A program made the translations under genes and the position numbers. The notes beneath the pieces are model-generated. The model saw only the letters and a list, made by a program, of their open reading frames with translations. It was not told the origin of the DNA and did no database searches. From Acinetobacter sp. S54 (GTDB taxonomy: Bacteria; Pseudomonadota; Gammaproteobacteria; Pseudomonadales; Moraxellaceae), in assembly GCF_016624945.1 (NCBI RefSeq), contig NZ_JACVUI010000012.1, positions 1-64,000 on the forward strand: a stretch of DNA of 64,000 bases, written 5' to 3'. Positions 36,352-46,526 of the stretch are shown here, one piece after another. Numbering within the stretch: the first letter of the stretch is position 1; every line of letters starts with the position of its first letter.

Positions 36352-37656
36352 ATGAAAATAAATCAAATGGATAGTTGTATGCAAGGTTCATTCGCTACAA
36401 CGCTGCTAAAACAAGAAAATTTCCCTGAAAATTTTAAATTCTACTTTAAAAACAGACATACAAAAATTAGACAGGATTGGCATGAACTAGATAAGTTGGT
36501 ACGTCCTAAACTCAAAATTGCTATTGTCACTGAGACATGGCCACCTGAAATTAATGGAGTGGCACTATCTTTACTGCAATTGTGTAAGGGTTTACAGCAG
36601 CAGGGACATAAAATTTTACTGGTACGACCACAGCAACGCCTGAAGTGTGAAGAATTTTCACCTAATAAAGAATGTCTAGTGATATCACAAACCCTACCTA
36701 AATATCCTGGCTTACAATTTGGTTGGCCTCAATATGTAAAAGTGAGTAAGGCTTTTGCTACATTCTCGCCAGATGTAGTACATATTGTGACAGAGGGGCC
36801 GTTGGGACTAACAGCACTGCATGCAGCCAGAGCCCGAAATATTCCCGTGTCTAGTGGCTTTCATTCTCCTTTTCAGGATTTTAGCCGATTCTTTGATCTC
36901 GCATTTTTGCTCAAACCGATTCAGGGCTATTTACGCTGGTTTCACAACAGTACGGATATGACTTGTGTACCCAGTAAGGATACTGAAAAAGCCTTACGTG
37001 GTTTTGGCATTACCTGTCCATTAAGTATCGTAGGACGTGGGGTCGATACAGAAAGGTTTTCACCGCAATATCGCTGTCAGAAATTACGAGCAAGTTGGGA
37101 TGCCTCTGGTGATACAACTGTTATGTTGTATGTTGGACGTTTGTCTCCTGAGAAAGAAATTGAGTTATTAATTCAAAGTTATGCCAGTATACAGCGTATG
37201 CTGCATCGTAAATTTAAACTGGTGATTGTAGGTGATGGGCCTGATCGTATGCGTTTAAAACAATTAGCAGAAAATTGTGAGGTTATTTTTACAGGAAGTT
37301 TAACTGGCAAGAATCTTGCAACTGCTTATGCAAGTGCTGATGTTTTTGTATTTGCAAGTCAGGTCGAAACCTTTGGTAATGTTGTACTGGAAGCTATGGC
37401 GAGTGGTTTGCCTGTGGTTGCTTATGATTATGCTTGTGCTAGTCAGTATGTTGAGCATGGGATCAGTGGCTGGTTAAGTCCGTTAGGTCAAGTAAATGCA
37501 TTTATTCAGGCTTTATACCAGCTACCGGCACGACAGCAGCTAAAGCAGATGGGAATACATGCACTTCAGCATGTTCGGCAAAGTGGTTGGCAACAACCTG
37601 TATATCAAATGGAACAAGCCTTATATCAGGTCGTTAAAGAGTTCTACCGGGTATAA
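36352..37656 (+). CDS. Family 4 glycosyltransferase (GDP-mannose/UDP-sugar type)
   Basis: The 434-residue protein has a GT-B fold: LKIAIVTETWPPEINGVALS (about 55–74) at the acceptor side, then VMLYVGRLSPEKEIELLIQ, LVIVGDGPDRMRLKQLA and the EX7E-type ETFGNVVLEAMASGLPVVAY. It resembles MgtA-type mannosyltransferases that glycosylate diacylglycerol or related lipids. A 45-residue N-terminal extension is unusual. A PAP2 phosphatase gene follows 29 bases later, which fits a lipid-linked substrate. Confidence 0.85.
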   Translation: MKINQMDSCMQGSFATTLLKQENFPENFKFYFKNRHTKIRQDWHELDKLVRPKLKIAIVTETWPPEINGVALSLLQLCKGLQQQGHKILLVRPQQRLKCEEFSPNKECLVISQTLPKYPGLQFGWPQYVKVSKAFATFSPDVVHIVTEGPLGLTALHAARARNIPVSSGFHSPFQDFSRFFDLAFLLKPIQGYLRWFHNSTDMTCVPSKDTEKALRGFGITCPLSIVGRGVDTERFSPQYRCQKLRASWDASGDTTVMLYVGRLSPEKEIELLIQSYASIQRMLHRKFKLVIVGDGPDRMRLKQLAENCEVIFTGSLTGKNLATAYASADVFVFASQVETFGNVVLEAMASGLPVVAYDYACASQYVEHGISGWLSPLGQVNAFIQALYQLPARQQLKQMGIHALQHVRQSGWQQPVYQMEQALYQVVKEFYRV

Positions 37657-37685
37657 ATCTCCGTTTAAGCGAGAGGAGTGTCACC

Positions 37686-38237
37686 ATGAATTTTAAAAAC
37701 GCTAAAATTAGAATACTGGATTTGGATTTAAAAGGTTGTTTGTATCTCAACCATTTTTCGCATTCACAGCGAATTGCCCAATTTTTTAAAATCATTAGCC
37801 GGCTCGGCGATGGTCTATTTTGGTACGTCATGCTGTTTATGGTTTGGCTATCACAAGGGCTATTTTATGGTTTACAAATCATTTACTTGTTGTTGGGTGG
37901 TTCCGTAGGCACCGGAATTTACAAATTTTTAAAACATAAAACGACACGCCCACGCCCTTATCAGGTGCATCAAGTGATTGTGTTGGGCGAACGTCCGCTG
38001 GATCATTTTAGCTTTCCTTCAGGCCATACTTTGCATGCAGTTATGGCAAGCATTGCGTTGGGTTATATTCAGCCTATTCTGGTGGCTATTATGCTGCCAT
38101 TTACCATTTTGGTGGCTTTGTCGCGTATGGTGCTTGGTTTACATTATCCCAGCGATGTGATCGTCGGTGCTGTTATTGGGACAGTGGTAGGTTGCGGGAT
38201 TATTTTTGCAGCACCTTTAATGAGTATTCATTTATAA
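37686..38237 (+). CDS. PAP2 family membrane phosphatase
   Basis: The 183-residue integral membrane protein contains all three motifs of the family: K-x6-RP as KHKTTRPRP, PSGH in FSFPSGHTLHA and S-R-x5-H-x3-D in SRMVLGLHYPSD. It should dephosphorylate phosphatidate, phosphatidylglycerophosphate or undecaprenyl pyrophosphate at the periplasmic face. It shares an operon with the upstream glycosyltransferase; together they suggest production of diacylglycerol and a glycolipid, which is inference. Confidence 0.9.
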   Translation: MNFKNAKIRILDLDLKGCLYLNHFSHSQRIAQFFKIISRLGDGLFWYVMLFMVWLSQGLFYGLQIIYLLLGGSVGTGIYKFLKHKTTRPRPYQVHQVIVLGERPLDHFSFPSGHTLHAVMASIALGYIQPILVAIMLPFTILVALSRMVLGLHYPSDVIVGAVIGTVVGCGIIFAAPLMSIHL

Positions 38238-38342
38238 ATTTGAAGAAGTATCACCTCATTCATAAATCAAACAGTTCACGTGTTCGCTTCGTCTGAAATT
38301 TGCTAAAGTAGCATTCATTTGATTGAGACAACAGGACATACC

Positions 38343-38543
38343 ATGGGCTTACGCTGGACGGATACCATTGATATTGCAATTGAGCTGAGTGATGCACACC
38401 CAGATGTTGATCCACAATGGGTCCGTTTTACTGATTTACATGCATGGATTTGTGCTTTGCCAGATTTCTCTGATGATCCTGCCAAATCGACTGAAGGGCT
38501 GCTAGAAGCCATTCAAATGGCATGGATTGACGAAGTTCGTTAA
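38343..38543 (+). CDS. iscX: Iron–sulfur assembly protein IscX
   Basis: The ATG at 38343, after ACAGGACATACC, gives MGLRWTDTIDIAIELSD and exactly 66 residues, the family length. The acidic helical protein with LPDFSDDPAKSTEGLLEAIQ and WIDE matches the IscS-binding IscX (YfhJ). It modulates cluster assembly and iron delivery on IscS/IscU. The isc operon is not adjacent in this window; the gene sits alone before ndk. Confidence 0.92.
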   Translation: MGLRWTDTIDIAIELSDAHPDVDPQWVRFTDLHAWICALPDFSDDPAKSTEGLLEAIQMAWIDEVR

Positions 38544-38654
38544 AAAATCATCGGAAATTTATAACTTTTACATATTCAAGGCTGATTATTACTGTTTACA
38601 TCGGTATAATGCGCCCAATTTTTTACGTTTAAAATTTTAAGCGAGGAGCCACTC

Positions 38655-39086
38655 ATGGCAATCGAACGTACTTTATCAATCATCAAACCAGATGCAGTTG
38701 GTAAAAACCACATTGGTGAAATCATTGCACGTTTTGAAAAAGCTGGTTTGAAACCAGTTGCAATCAAATACAAGCATTTGTCTCAAGCAGAAGCTGAAGG
38801 CTTCTATGCAGAGCACAAAGAACGTGGTTTTTTTGCTGACCTAGTTGCATTCATGACTTCTGGTCCAGTTGTTGTATCTGCGCTTGAAGGTGAAAATGCA
38901 GTTCTTGCTCACCGTGAAATTTTGGGTGCAACTAACCCGAAAGAAGCGGCTCCAGGTACAATCCGTGCTGATTTCGCGACTAGCATCGATGAAAATGCTG
39001 CACACGGTTCTGACTCTGTAGCATCTGCTGAGCGTGAAATTGCATATTTCTTCGCTGCTGAAGAGATCTTCCCACGCACTCGTTAA
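38655..39086 (+). CDS. ndk: Nucleoside diphosphate kinase
   Basis: Ndk transfers the gamma phosphate among nucleoside triphosphates through a phosphohistidine. The 143-residue protein starts [20 protein letters not shown] and has the active-site His in [28 protein letters not shown] supplies the ribosome binding site. It ends with its own strong terminator, so rlmN starts a new unit. Confidence 0.97.
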   Translation: MAIERTLSIIKPDAVGKNHIGEIIARFEKAGLKPVAIKYKHLSQAEAEGFYAEHKERGFFADLVAFMTSGPVVVSALEGENAVLAHREILGATNPKEAAPGTIRADFATSIDENAAHGSDSVASAEREIAYFFAAEEIFPRTR

Positions 39087-39099
39087 TCGAGAGCATCCA

Positions 39100-39136
39100 A
39101 ACCAGATAAGTGGTATTATACTTATCTGGTTTTTTA
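39100..39136 (+). terminator. Terminator of ndk
   Basis: AACCAGATAAG and CTTATCTGGTT form a perfect 11-bp stem followed by TTTTATTTTTTT. Confidence 0.93.
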
Positions 39137-39207
39137 TTTTTTTCTGAATAAATTTGCTGAAATATTAGGCAATATTTCTTCGCCACTTCTATGGTTTAGG
39201 TAATCTC

Positions 39208-40434
39208 ATGACTTCTGTAATAGATCTCCCAGCACCAACAGAACATGCACAGCCTGTTGATGCAGTGCAAAATACTGTCCGTGCCAAAGTCAATCTATTG
39301 GGTATGTCTCGCACAGAACTAGAGGGATTTTTTGAACAATTAGGAGAGAAAAAGTTTCGTGCGGGTCAGGTGATGAAGTGGATTCATCAGTATTTTGTGA
39401 CTGACTTTGCTGAGATGACCAATATCTCTGGTAAATTGCGCACTAAACTTGAACAGGTGTGTGAAATTAAAGCGCCTGAAGTCGTACATCGTCACTATTC
39501 CAAAGATGGAACCCGTAAATGGGTGTTCCGTGTCGGTGATGGTGCAGGTTCATTAGTCGAAACTGTGTTGATTCCTGCCGAAGATAAGACAGGTTCACGT
39601 AAAACTCTATGTATTTCTTCACAAGTAGGTTGTGCGCTGGATTGTTCATTTTGCTCTACGGGTAAGCAAGGTTTTCAACGTGATTTAACACCTGATGAAA
39701 TTATTGGACAGCTTTGGATGGCAAACTATTCCTATATGGAAGAAGTGCCTGTGGCAGAACGTGAGCGTTCTGTGACGAATGTCGTCATGATGGGCATGGG
39801 TGAACCATTGTTAAATTACAATGCCGTACTCAGCTCAATGCAGTTAATGTTGGATGATTTTGCGTATGGCATGTCCAAACGCCGTGTGACTTTATCCACT
39901 TCTGGTGTCGTTCCCAAGATTGATCAACTGGCACAGGATATTGATGTGGCACTTGCCATTTCATTACATGCACCCAATGATGAGTTGCGTAATGAGTTGG
40001 TTCCCATTAATAAAAAATATCCACTTGAGCAATTAATCGCAGCCTGTCAGCGTTATTTGGCCAAAGATGGCAATGAAAGCACGCGTAAACATGTCACCAT
40101 TGAATATGTAATGCTGGATGGCGTAAATGATCATGCTGAACATGCACAGCAGTTGATTAAATTATTAAAAAATTTACCAAGTAAAATAAATTTGATTCCA
40201 TTTAACCCGTTTCCACATGCACCATATGGTCGTTCTAGTCGAAATCGGATTATTGCCTTTCAAAAAACTTTGTCTGATGCTGGATTTGTGTGTACGATTC
40301 GACAGACACGTGGTGATGATATCGATGCGGCATGTGGTCAACTGGTAGGACAGGTTGCAGATCGAACCCGTCGTGCTGAACAATGGAAAAAGAAAGTCGC
40401 AGAGCGACAAGAGATTATTCGTTCACAGGGATAA
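39208..40434 (+). CDS. rlmN: Dual-specificity RNA methyltransferase RlmN
   Basis: RlmN is a radical-SAM enzyme that methylates C2 of A2503 in 23S rRNA and A37 of some tRNAs. The cluster motif CxxxCxxC is present as [11 protein letters not shown], and the resolving cysteine near the C-terminus in [12 protein letters not shown]. At 408 residues it has a short N-terminal extension. It heads the block rlmN–pilW–rodZ–ispG–hisS–yfgM–bamB, whose order is conserved in Pseudomonadales. Confidence 0.97.
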   Translation: MTSVIDLPAPTEHAQPVDAVQNTVRAKVNLLGMSRTELEGFFEQLGEKKFRAGQVMKWIHQYFVTDFAEMTNISGKLRTKLEQVCEIKAPEVVHRHYSKDGTRKWVFRVGDGAGSLVETVLIPAEDKTGSRKTLCISSQVGCALDCSFCSTGKQGFQRDLTPDEIIGQLWMANYSYMEEVPVAERERSVTNVVMMGMGEPLLNYNAVLSSMQLMLDDFAYGMSKRRVTLSTSGVVPKIDQLAQDIDVALAISLHAPNDELRNELVPINKKYPLEQLIAACQRYLAKDGNESTRKHVTIEYVMLDGVNDHAEHAQQLIKLLKNLPSKINLIPFNPFPHAPYGRSSRNRIIAFQKTLSDAGFVCTIRQTRGDDIDAACGQLVGQVADRTRRAEQWKKKVAERQEIIRSQG

Positions 40435-40450
40435 TACATTGGGGGTAGAG

Positions 40451-41254
40451 TTGTTGAGTAGATTTACTTCACGTTCCACAGTCTGGATTGCAGCATGTTT
40501 AATGGCGTTGCTGGTAACGGGATGCCAATCTCAAAAAACAAACAAAGACCCTAAAAAAGCTGTGCAAGTACGGACACAACTGGCTGCTGAATATATTAAG
40601 TCAGGTGATCTGGATGCTGCCAAGCGCTCACTTGATCAGGCATTGGAAGTTAATTCTCGTGACTCCATGGCCAATATGATGATGGGCGTACTCTTACAAC
40701 AAGAAGGCAGTGCAACCAATCGGGAGCGAGCGGAGACGTATTTTAAACGTTCAATCTCGGAAGATCCGAATAATGCACAGGCTCGTAATAATTATGGTAC
40801 GTACTTGTATCAACAACAACGTTATAATGATGCGATTGAACAATTCACTATTGCAGGGGCAACACTTGGGTATGATCAGCGTTATCGTGCCCTTGAAAAT
40901 CTGGGGCGTATATATGTATTGCTTGAAGATCGTGTGAATGCTGAAAAGTCGTTCAAACAAGCTTTACAGGCAAACCGCGACTCTTACGTATCTATGTTAG
41001 AGTTGGCAGAGATTTTTTATTTGCAACAGCAAATACCAGCGGCAACACAAATGTATGAACAATATGTGCGTACAGTGGGGCAGACCAACCAAGGTGCACG
41101 TGCGCTTTGGGTCGGTATTCGTGTTGCACGAGCCAATGGTGATCGACTAGGAATGCAGGCACTGGTGAATCAACTTCGTGCTTTATTCCCTGACAGTTCA
41201 GAATATAAACGTTATTTGCAATTACAGTACAGTACTGAGGCCGTATGGAAATAA
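40451..41254 (+). CDS. pilW: Type IV pilus biogenesis lipoprotein PilW/PilF (TPR)
   Basis: This outer-membrane pilotin-type lipoprotein helps PilQ secretin assembly. I place the start at a TTG (40451, or 40454) after GGGGGTAGAG. An ATG lies inside rlmN but would give a long non-signal extension. The chosen start yields a signal peptide with lipobox LVTGC (Cys25) and then tetratricopeptide repeats (AEYIKSGDLDAAKRSLDQAL, NNYGTYLYQQQRYNDAIEQF and others) to the end. It overlaps rodZ by 10 bases. Confidence 0.88.
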   Translation: MLSRFTSRSTVWIAACLMALLVTGCQSQKTNKDPKKAVQVRTQLAAEYIKSGDLDAAKRSLDQALEVNSRDSMANMMMGVLLQQEGSATNRERAETYFKRSISEDPNNAQARNNYGTYLYQQQRYNDAIEQFTIAGATLGYDQRYRALENLGRIYVLLEDRVNAEKSFKQALQANRDSYVSMLELAEIFYLQQQIPAATQMYEQYVRTVGQTNQGARALWVGIRVARANGDRLGMQALVNQLRALFPDSSEYKRYLQLQYSTEAVWK

Positions 41255-42027
41255 ATCCTAATTCACAGCAGCCAACTGGCTCAAGTTCACCTACTTCAGC
41301 ATTAGGAAATGTTCAACGTCCAGGTGAGTACTTACGCCAGATTCGTCTTGGCCAGAAACTTGAGCTGAATGATGTGGCATCTGATTTAAATATGCCGCCT
41401 AAGACATTGACTGCTTTGGAACAAGATGATTATAAAAGCTTGCCAGAACCTGCGTTTATCAAAGGCTATTATCGTTCTTATGCGAAATACTTAAAAACGG
41501 ATGCGACTGCAATTATTCAGCGTTTTGATGAAATTTATGCCAATGATACAGGCCTATTACCAAATCATGCCTTAACCAATTCTCCCATTAAAATTATGGG
41601 GAAATTGCCAGGTTCAAAAAGTGATCGTAATCGAAAATGGTTAAAGCGTAGCCTTATTTTGATTGTAGCTTTGATCATTATTGGGACTATCGTAACGATG
41701 TTTCAAAACTGGTCGGCCAAGAAAACGAATGCAGTTGCGCCACAAAGCTCAAGTGTTGAAGTATTGCCATTAAATAATGGAGCAGCAACTTCTGGAGATG
41801 AGTTGGTGCTTAATTTTAATCGTCCGACTTCAGTACACATTGTTGATTCAACCGGAAAAGTACTGGCAACTGGTCGTCAGGCATCTACTTTAAGCCTAAA
41901 TGGTCAATCACCATTTCAAATTCGTCTGGATGATGCAGCTGCTGTGTCATTAAGCCTAAACCAAGAACCGATTTCATTGTCTCCATATACGGTAAATGGG
42001 AAAGCAGATTTCCGTTTATCTCGTTAA
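41245..42027 (+). CDS. rodZ: RodZ-like helix-turn-helix membrane protein
   Basis: RodZ links MreB filaments to the rod-shape machinery. The 260-residue protein has an N-terminal Xre-type domain (PGEYLRQIRLGQKLELNDVA, about 27–46, and PEPAFIKGYYRSYAKYL), one membrane helix around 131–150 (RSLILIVALIIIGTIVTMF) and a C-terminal DUF4115 beta domain (SPFQIRLDDAAAVSLSLNQE). This is the classical RodZ order, though shorter in the periplasmic linker than the E. coli protein. Confidence 0.88.
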   Translation: MEINPNSQQPTGSSSPTSALGNVQRPGEYLRQIRLGQKLELNDVASDLNMPPKTLTALEQDDYKSLPEPAFIKGYYRSYAKYLKTDATAIIQRFDEIYANDTGLLPNHALTNSPIKIMGKLPGSKSDRNRKWLKRSLILIVALIIIGTIVTMFQNWSAKKTNAVAPQSSSVEVLPLNNGAATSGDELVLNFNRPTSVHIVDSTGKVLATGRQASTLSLNGQSPFQIRLDDAAAVSLSLNQEPISLSPYTVNGKADFRLSR

Positions 42028-42051
42028 TGAAGAGTAAATGAGAGAAAAACA

Positions 42052-43170
42052 ATGATCGAGAATCCAATCAAGCGTCGACCAACACGAAAAATTCGTGTTG
42101 GTTCAGTTTATGTCGGTGGCGATGCACCTATAAGTGTGCAAAGCATGACCAATACTGAAACTTGTGATGTAGATGCTACTGTAGCGCAGATTCAACGCTG
42201 TGCTGATGCGGGTGCGGACATTATGCGTGTGTCTGTGCCTTCGATGGAAGCAGCAGAAGCTTTTGGTGAAATTCGTAAAAGAGTGACGGTTCCTTTGGTT
42301 GCCGATATCCATTTTGATCATAAAATTGCACTGGCAGTTGCAGATTATGGTGCTGATTGTCTGCGTATTAACCCAGGAAATATTGGTTCCGATCAGAAAG
42401 TTCGTGAAGTAGTGGCTGCTGCGCGCCATCATGGCATTTCAATTCGTATCGGGGTCAATGCAGGATCTCTGGAAAAAGATCTACAGAAAAAATATGGCGA
42501 ACCTACAGGACAAGCATTGCTTGAATCTGCACTACGTCATATTGATATTCTGGATCGACTGGATTTTCACGAGTTTAAAGTCAGCGTCAAAGCTTCTAAT
42601 GTGTTTCTGACGATGGATGCTTATCGCCTACTTTCCCAGCAGATTGATAATCCCTTACATCTCGGTGTGACGGAAGCGGGTATCTACCGTACAGGTACGG
42701 TTAAATCCGCGATCGCGTTAGGTGGTTTACTCATGGAAGGTATTGGCGATACCATGCGTATTTCACTTGCCGCCGAGCCAGAAGATGAAATTAAAATCGG
42801 CTTTGATATTTTAAAATCATTGGGATTACGTTCTAACGGCATTAACTTTATTGCTTGTCCAAGCTGTTCACGTCAAGAATTTAATGTGATTAAAGTGATG
42901 CAGATGTTGGAAGAGCGTCTTGAAGATGTGCGTACGCCTATGGATGTTTCCGTGATCGGTTGTAAAGTCAATGGACCGGGCGAAGCTAAAGAGGCAGATA
43001 TTGGGGTGGTAGGCGCGTCTCCTCGCTCACTGGTCTATCGCAATGGTGAAAAAAGCCATTTGATTGACACCGATCAATTGGTTGAAGAAATCGAATCGAT
43101 GGTTCGTGAACGTGTGAAAGCGTTAGAAGAAGCTAAATCTAAAGAAATTATCCGTACAAGTTTTGAGTAG
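42052..43170 (+). CDS. ispG: 4-hydroxy-3-methylbut-2-enyl-diphosphate synthase
   Basis: IspG (GcpE) reduces the cyclic MEcPP intermediate of the MEP isoprenoid pathway with a [4Fe-4S] cluster. The 372-residue protein starts with [18 protein letters not shown], contains [12 protein letters not shown] and has cluster cysteines in [10 protein letters not shown] and [18 protein letters not shown]. It is 3 bases upstream of hisS, so the two are co-transcribed. Confidence 0.97.
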   Translation: MIENPIKRRPTRKIRVGSVYVGGDAPISVQSMTNTETCDVDATVAQIQRCADAGADIMRVSVPSMEAAEAFGEIRKRVTVPLVADIHFDHKIALAVADYGADCLRINPGNIGSDQKVREVVAAARHHGISIRIGVNAGSLEKDLQKKYGEPTGQALLESALRHIDILDRLDFHEFKVSVKASNVFLTMDAYRLLSQQIDNPLHLGVTEAGIYRTGTVKSAIALGGLLMEGIGDTMRISLAAEPEDEIKIGFDILKSLGLRSNGINFIACPSCSRQEFNVIKVMQMLEERLEDVRTPMDVSVIGCKVNGPGEAKEADIGVVGASPRSLVYRNGEKSHLIDTDQLVEEIESMVRERVKALEEAKSKEIIRTSFE

Positions 43171-43173
43171 GTC

Positions 43174-44466
43174 ATGAGTTCAATTGTTGCAATTAAAGGT
43201 TTTAACGATATTCTTCCAAGTCAGACGGCTGCGTGGAGACGTTTAGAACAACATCTGGCATCTTTAATGGATACTTATGGCTATCAGCAAATTCGATTGC
43301 CGATAGTTGAACAAACAGGTTTATTTAAACGCGCCATTGGTGATGCGACCGATATTGTTGAAAAAGAAATGTATACCTTTTTTGACAAAGGAACTCCGCC
43401 TGAATCATTGACCTTGCGCCCTGAAGGTACTGCAGGTTGCGTTCGCGCGATGCTAGAACATAACTTATTGCGGGGTGCAACTCCACGAGTCTGGTATCTT
43501 GGACCGATGTTTCGTTATGAAAAACCGCAAAAGGGACGTTATCGCCAGTTTCATCAGTTTGGTGTGGAAACCTTTGGGGTCGCAACGCCTGATATTGATG
43601 CTGAGGTCATTTTATTGACAGCACGTTTATGGAAACGTATGGGCGTGGCAGATAAAGTTCAATTGGAACTGAATACTCTGGGCGAGATGGACGAGCGTGC
43701 AGAATATCGCACTGCCTTGGTGGAGTTTTTGACCCAACATAAAGACGCGCTAGATGAAGATTCACAACGCCGTTTGACGACCAATCCTTTACGGATTTTA
43801 GATTCAAAGATTGAATCAACTCAAAAAATTCTGGAAAATGCACCGAAATTGCATGACTTTCTTAAAGAAGACAGCATGAATCACTTTAAACAACTGCAAC
43901 AGTATTTAAGTGATGCGGGTATTTCTTTTGTGATTAACCAAAAATTGGTACGCGGTCTGGATTATTATAATAAAACCGTTTTTGAATGGACGACTACAGC
44001 ACTCGGTTCACAGGGCACGGTTTGTGCAGGTGGACGTTATGATGGTTTGGTTGGTCAGTTGAAAGGTAAAGTGGATCAATCGGTTCCTGCTGTTGGTTTT
44101 GCTATGGGAATGGAGCGTTTACTGTTGCTTCTAGAACAAGTAGAACACGCTCAGGAAACGCGTGATTGTGACGTATTTTTGGTAGCTGAACCTGCGTATC
44201 AGGGACGTGCGTTGATTTTGGCAGAACAATTGCGTGATCAGCTTGAAGTAATTAATAGCCAGCTTCGTCTCAAAACGGGTTCTCAGGGTAGTATGAAAAG
44301 CCAGATGAAAAAAGCAGACCAGTCAGGTGCCGTGTACGCCATGATTTTGGGCGAGCGTGAATGGGAAGCTGGTGAATTAAATGTAAAAGAGCTGGCAACA
44401 GCTGAACAATCCAATGTAGCGATTGATCAACTGGTTTCATTTTTAACTGAAAAATTGGCAAAATAA
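43174..44466 (+). CDS. hisS: Histidine–tRNA ligase
   Basis: This class II aminoacyl-tRNA synthetase has motif 2 around [20 protein letters not shown], preceded by [16 protein letters not shown], the histidine-specific [15 protein letters not shown], and motif 3 [16 protein letters not shown]. The C-terminal anticodon-binding domain (from about residue 330) is complete. It has 430 residues, the usual length. Confidence 0.97.
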   Translation: MSSIVAIKGFNDILPSQTAAWRRLEQHLASLMDTYGYQQIRLPIVEQTGLFKRAIGDATDIVEKEMYTFFDKGTPPESLTLRPEGTAGCVRAMLEHNLLRGATPRVWYLGPMFRYEKPQKGRYRQFHQFGVETFGVATPDIDAEVILLTARLWKRMGVADKVQLELNTLGEMDERAEYRTALVEFLTQHKDALDEDSQRRLTTNPLRILDSKIESTQKILENAPKLHDFLKEDSMNHFKQLQQYLSDAGISFVINQKLVRGLDYYNKTVFEWTTTALGSQGTVCAGGRYDGLVGQLKGKVDQSVPAVGFAMGMERLLLLLEQVEHAQETRDCDVFLVAEPAYQGRALILAEQLRDQLEVINSQLRLKTGSQGSMKSQMKKADQSGAVYAMILGEREWEAGELNVKELATAEQSNVAIDQLVSFLTEKLAK

Positions 44467-44495
44467 GCGAAAAAGCTGAAGGATAAGGAACGTAG

Positions 44496-45197
44496 ATGAG
44501 TGCGTTAACTGAAGAAGAACAACTGGATCATTTAAAGTCGTTCGGGAAAAAATATGGCTCTGCCATTATTAGCGGTATTTTAATTGCGCTCATCGCCTTT
44601 TTTGGATGGCAATATTGGCAGAAAAAAACACTAGCTGAAAATCAGGTGCGTACTGCAAAAGTACAGCAGTTAATAGATCAGGCGCAAGGTGCTGAATCAA
44701 ACCCAGATGCTCTAAGTAATTTATATGCGTCAGCAGATAAAATTACCAAAGATGCGCCAGATTCAGTACAAGCGATTCAAACTGAACTGATGCTGGCGAA
44801 AGTGGCGTATGACAAAGCCGATTATGCAGCAGCAGAAAAGTCATTGAAGAAAGTTGAAAACTCAAAACTTAATGATGATGGTTTATTACAACTGGTTAAA
44901 CTTCGTCTGGCTTACGCTCAACTTGCACAAAATAAATATGATGATGCCTTGAGAACATTGGCTTTAGTCACTGATCCTGCATTCAAAGCGACGGCTGAAG
45001 AGGCTCGTGGCGATATTTATGTCGCTAAAAAAGATATTGCCTCTGCAAAAAAAGCGTATCAAAGCGCATGGGATGATTTATTAAAGCGCAAGCAAGAGCG
45101 TCAAATTTTACAAATTAAACTCGAAAGTGTTGGCGTTTTAGTAGATGATCCTGAGATTGAACGCCCGATTTTAGACACACAGGTGGATAAGTCTTAA
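44496..45197 (+). CDS. yfgM: YfgM-like TPR protein, SecYEG ancillary subunit
   Basis: The 233-residue protein has a cytoplasmic N-terminus (LTEEEQLDHLKSFGKKYG), one membrane helix (SAIISGILIALIAFFGWQYW, about 22–41) and a periplasmic helical TPR region with AEEARGDIYVAKKDIASAKK. This is the YfgM layout, a chaperone-linked partner of PpiD at the Sec translocon. Its stop shares a base with the start of bamB (TAATG), indicating coupling. Confidence 0.88.
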   Translation: MSALTEEEQLDHLKSFGKKYGSAIISGILIALIAFFGWQYWQKKTLAENQVRTAKVQQLIDQAQGAESNPDALSNLYASADKITKDAPDSVQAIQTELMLAKVAYDKADYAAAEKSLKKVENSKLNDDGLLQLVKLRLAYAQLAQNKYDDALRTLALVTDPAFKATAEEARGDIYVAKKDIASAKKAYQSAWDDLLKRKQERQILQIKLESVGVLVDDPEIERPILDTQVDKS

Positions 45198-46345
45198 TGG
45201 ATAGAAAATTTACGCTCCCGTTTGCGCTTGCATTGGTTGCAGCAGCTTTAGTTGGTTGCTCAAGTAATAAACTTAAGGTGGAAGAGCCGAAACCGAATCC
45301 TTTGCCAAAACTGGCACAGGCAAAAACGCTGGTTCCAGTATTTTCACAAAGTGTTTCTTCAACAAACGAAGCAGATCCACTACGTTTGCAGCTTGATTCT
45401 GATAATGGCGTGAATTTTATTGTCAATCCAAAAGGTGAAGTCTCTGCCTATCGTGGTAAACAACGTCTATGGGAAACTCGTGTAAATAAACACGGCTTGA
45501 CGTCAGGTGTTGAAGCTAAAGAAGGCGTAGTGCTAGTGGGAACTGCCAAAGGTGAATTGTTTGCTCTGGATCAGGCAACGGGTCAACAAAAATGGCAAGC
45601 TCAACTAAGTGGAGCTTTGCTTAGTCCGTCTCTGGTGCATGATGGACGTGCGATTACTATTGCCAATGATGGCACGGTATTTGCGCATGATGTAAAAACT
45701 GGGCAGCAGCTTTGGGCCTATAAAATGCCGAATGTGCAATTCAGCCTGCGTGGACAGCCATCACCTGTGATGTTGGATGATTATACTGTAATAGTTGCAT
45801 CTGCTAATGCATATGTCTATGGGATTGATGTGATTAGTGGTGTCCCACGTTTTCAGCGCCGTGTTGCAGTCAGTGAAGGGCGTTCAGATGTACAACGTCT
45901 GATTGATATCGATGGTGATCCAGTAGTCGTGGGTCAGTTTCTCGTGACGACCAGTTATCAGGGGCAAGTTACTGTGATTGATGTTGCTGCACAGCAAGTC
46001 GTTTGGAGCGAAGATGCAAGCAGTAATAAACGTGCTGAGGTCAGCAATGACAGAGTATTCGTGGCACAAACCGATGGAAAACTGGTGGCCTATAACCTGA
46101 CCACAGGCGAAAAAGCATGGGAAAGTGATGTTCTGATGCATCGTCAACTGAGTAATCCAGTGATGTTAGGTTCCGACTTAGTGGTAGGTGATTTGGATGG
46201 TTATTTGCATCTGATTGATCCAAACAGTGGAGAGCTTGTTGGCCGATCCAAAACTAGCGGTGAAGTGCGTACTTTGCGTGTGGTGGATAATCAGCTTTAT
46301 GTATCAACACGCAAAGGTGCATTTACTGTTTGGCAAAATCGTTAA
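45197..46345 (+). CDS. bamB: Outer membrane protein assembly factor BamB
   Basis: BamB is the beta-propeller lipoprotein of the BAM complex. It has a signal peptide with lipobox LVGC (Cys20 or so), followed by PQQ-like blades (LFALDQATGQQKWQAQL, VFAHDVKTGQQLWAYKM, LVAYNLTTGEKAWESDV, LHLIDPNSGELVG). It is 382 residues long. It is the last gene of the rlmN-led run before a hairpin. Confidence 0.96.
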   Translation: MDRKFTLPFALALVAAALVGCSSNKLKVEEPKPNPLPKLAQAKTLVPVFSQSVSSTNEADPLRLQLDSDNGVNFIVNPKGEVSAYRGKQRLWETRVNKHGLTSGVEAKEGVVLVGTAKGELFALDQATGQQKWQAQLSGALLSPSLVHDGRAITIANDGTVFAHDVKTGQQLWAYKMPNVQFSLRGQPSPVMLDDYTVIVASANAYVYGIDVISGVPRFQRRVAVSEGRSDVQRLIDIDGDPVVVGQFLVTTSYQGQVTVIDVAAQQVVWSEDASSNKRAEVSNDRVFVAQTDGKLVAYNLTTGEKAWESDVLMHRQLSNPVMLGSDLVVGDLDGYLHLIDPNSGELVGRSKTSGEVRTLRVVDNQLYVSTRKGAFTVWQNR

Positions 46346-46401
46346 TTTTAGACGTGCTTGTGCTAAACTAGCAGCTAGCGAATTTTATGCTTCATATTCG
46401 T

Positions 46402-46446
46402 CGGGGTGTTTGAATACACAATATTCAAAACCCCGTTGTTTTTTAT
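46402..46446 (+). terminator. Terminator after bamB
   Basis: CGGGGTGTTTGAAT and ATTCAAAACCCCG form a 13-bp stem with one mismatch and are followed by TTGTTTTTTA. It separates bamB from der. Confidence 0.78.
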
Positions 46447-46526
46447 TCAGGTCCTTGACCTAAAATCTTCCTTATTATTTCCTTGTTCATGCCAAAAAAT
46501 GGCTGATCTTGAATGTAGGTTAATTT

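Noticed and set aside
42103..42432. 109-codon frame antisense to ispG
   Set aside because: Shadow of a conserved gene, Ser/Thr/Ile-rich with no recognisable domain.
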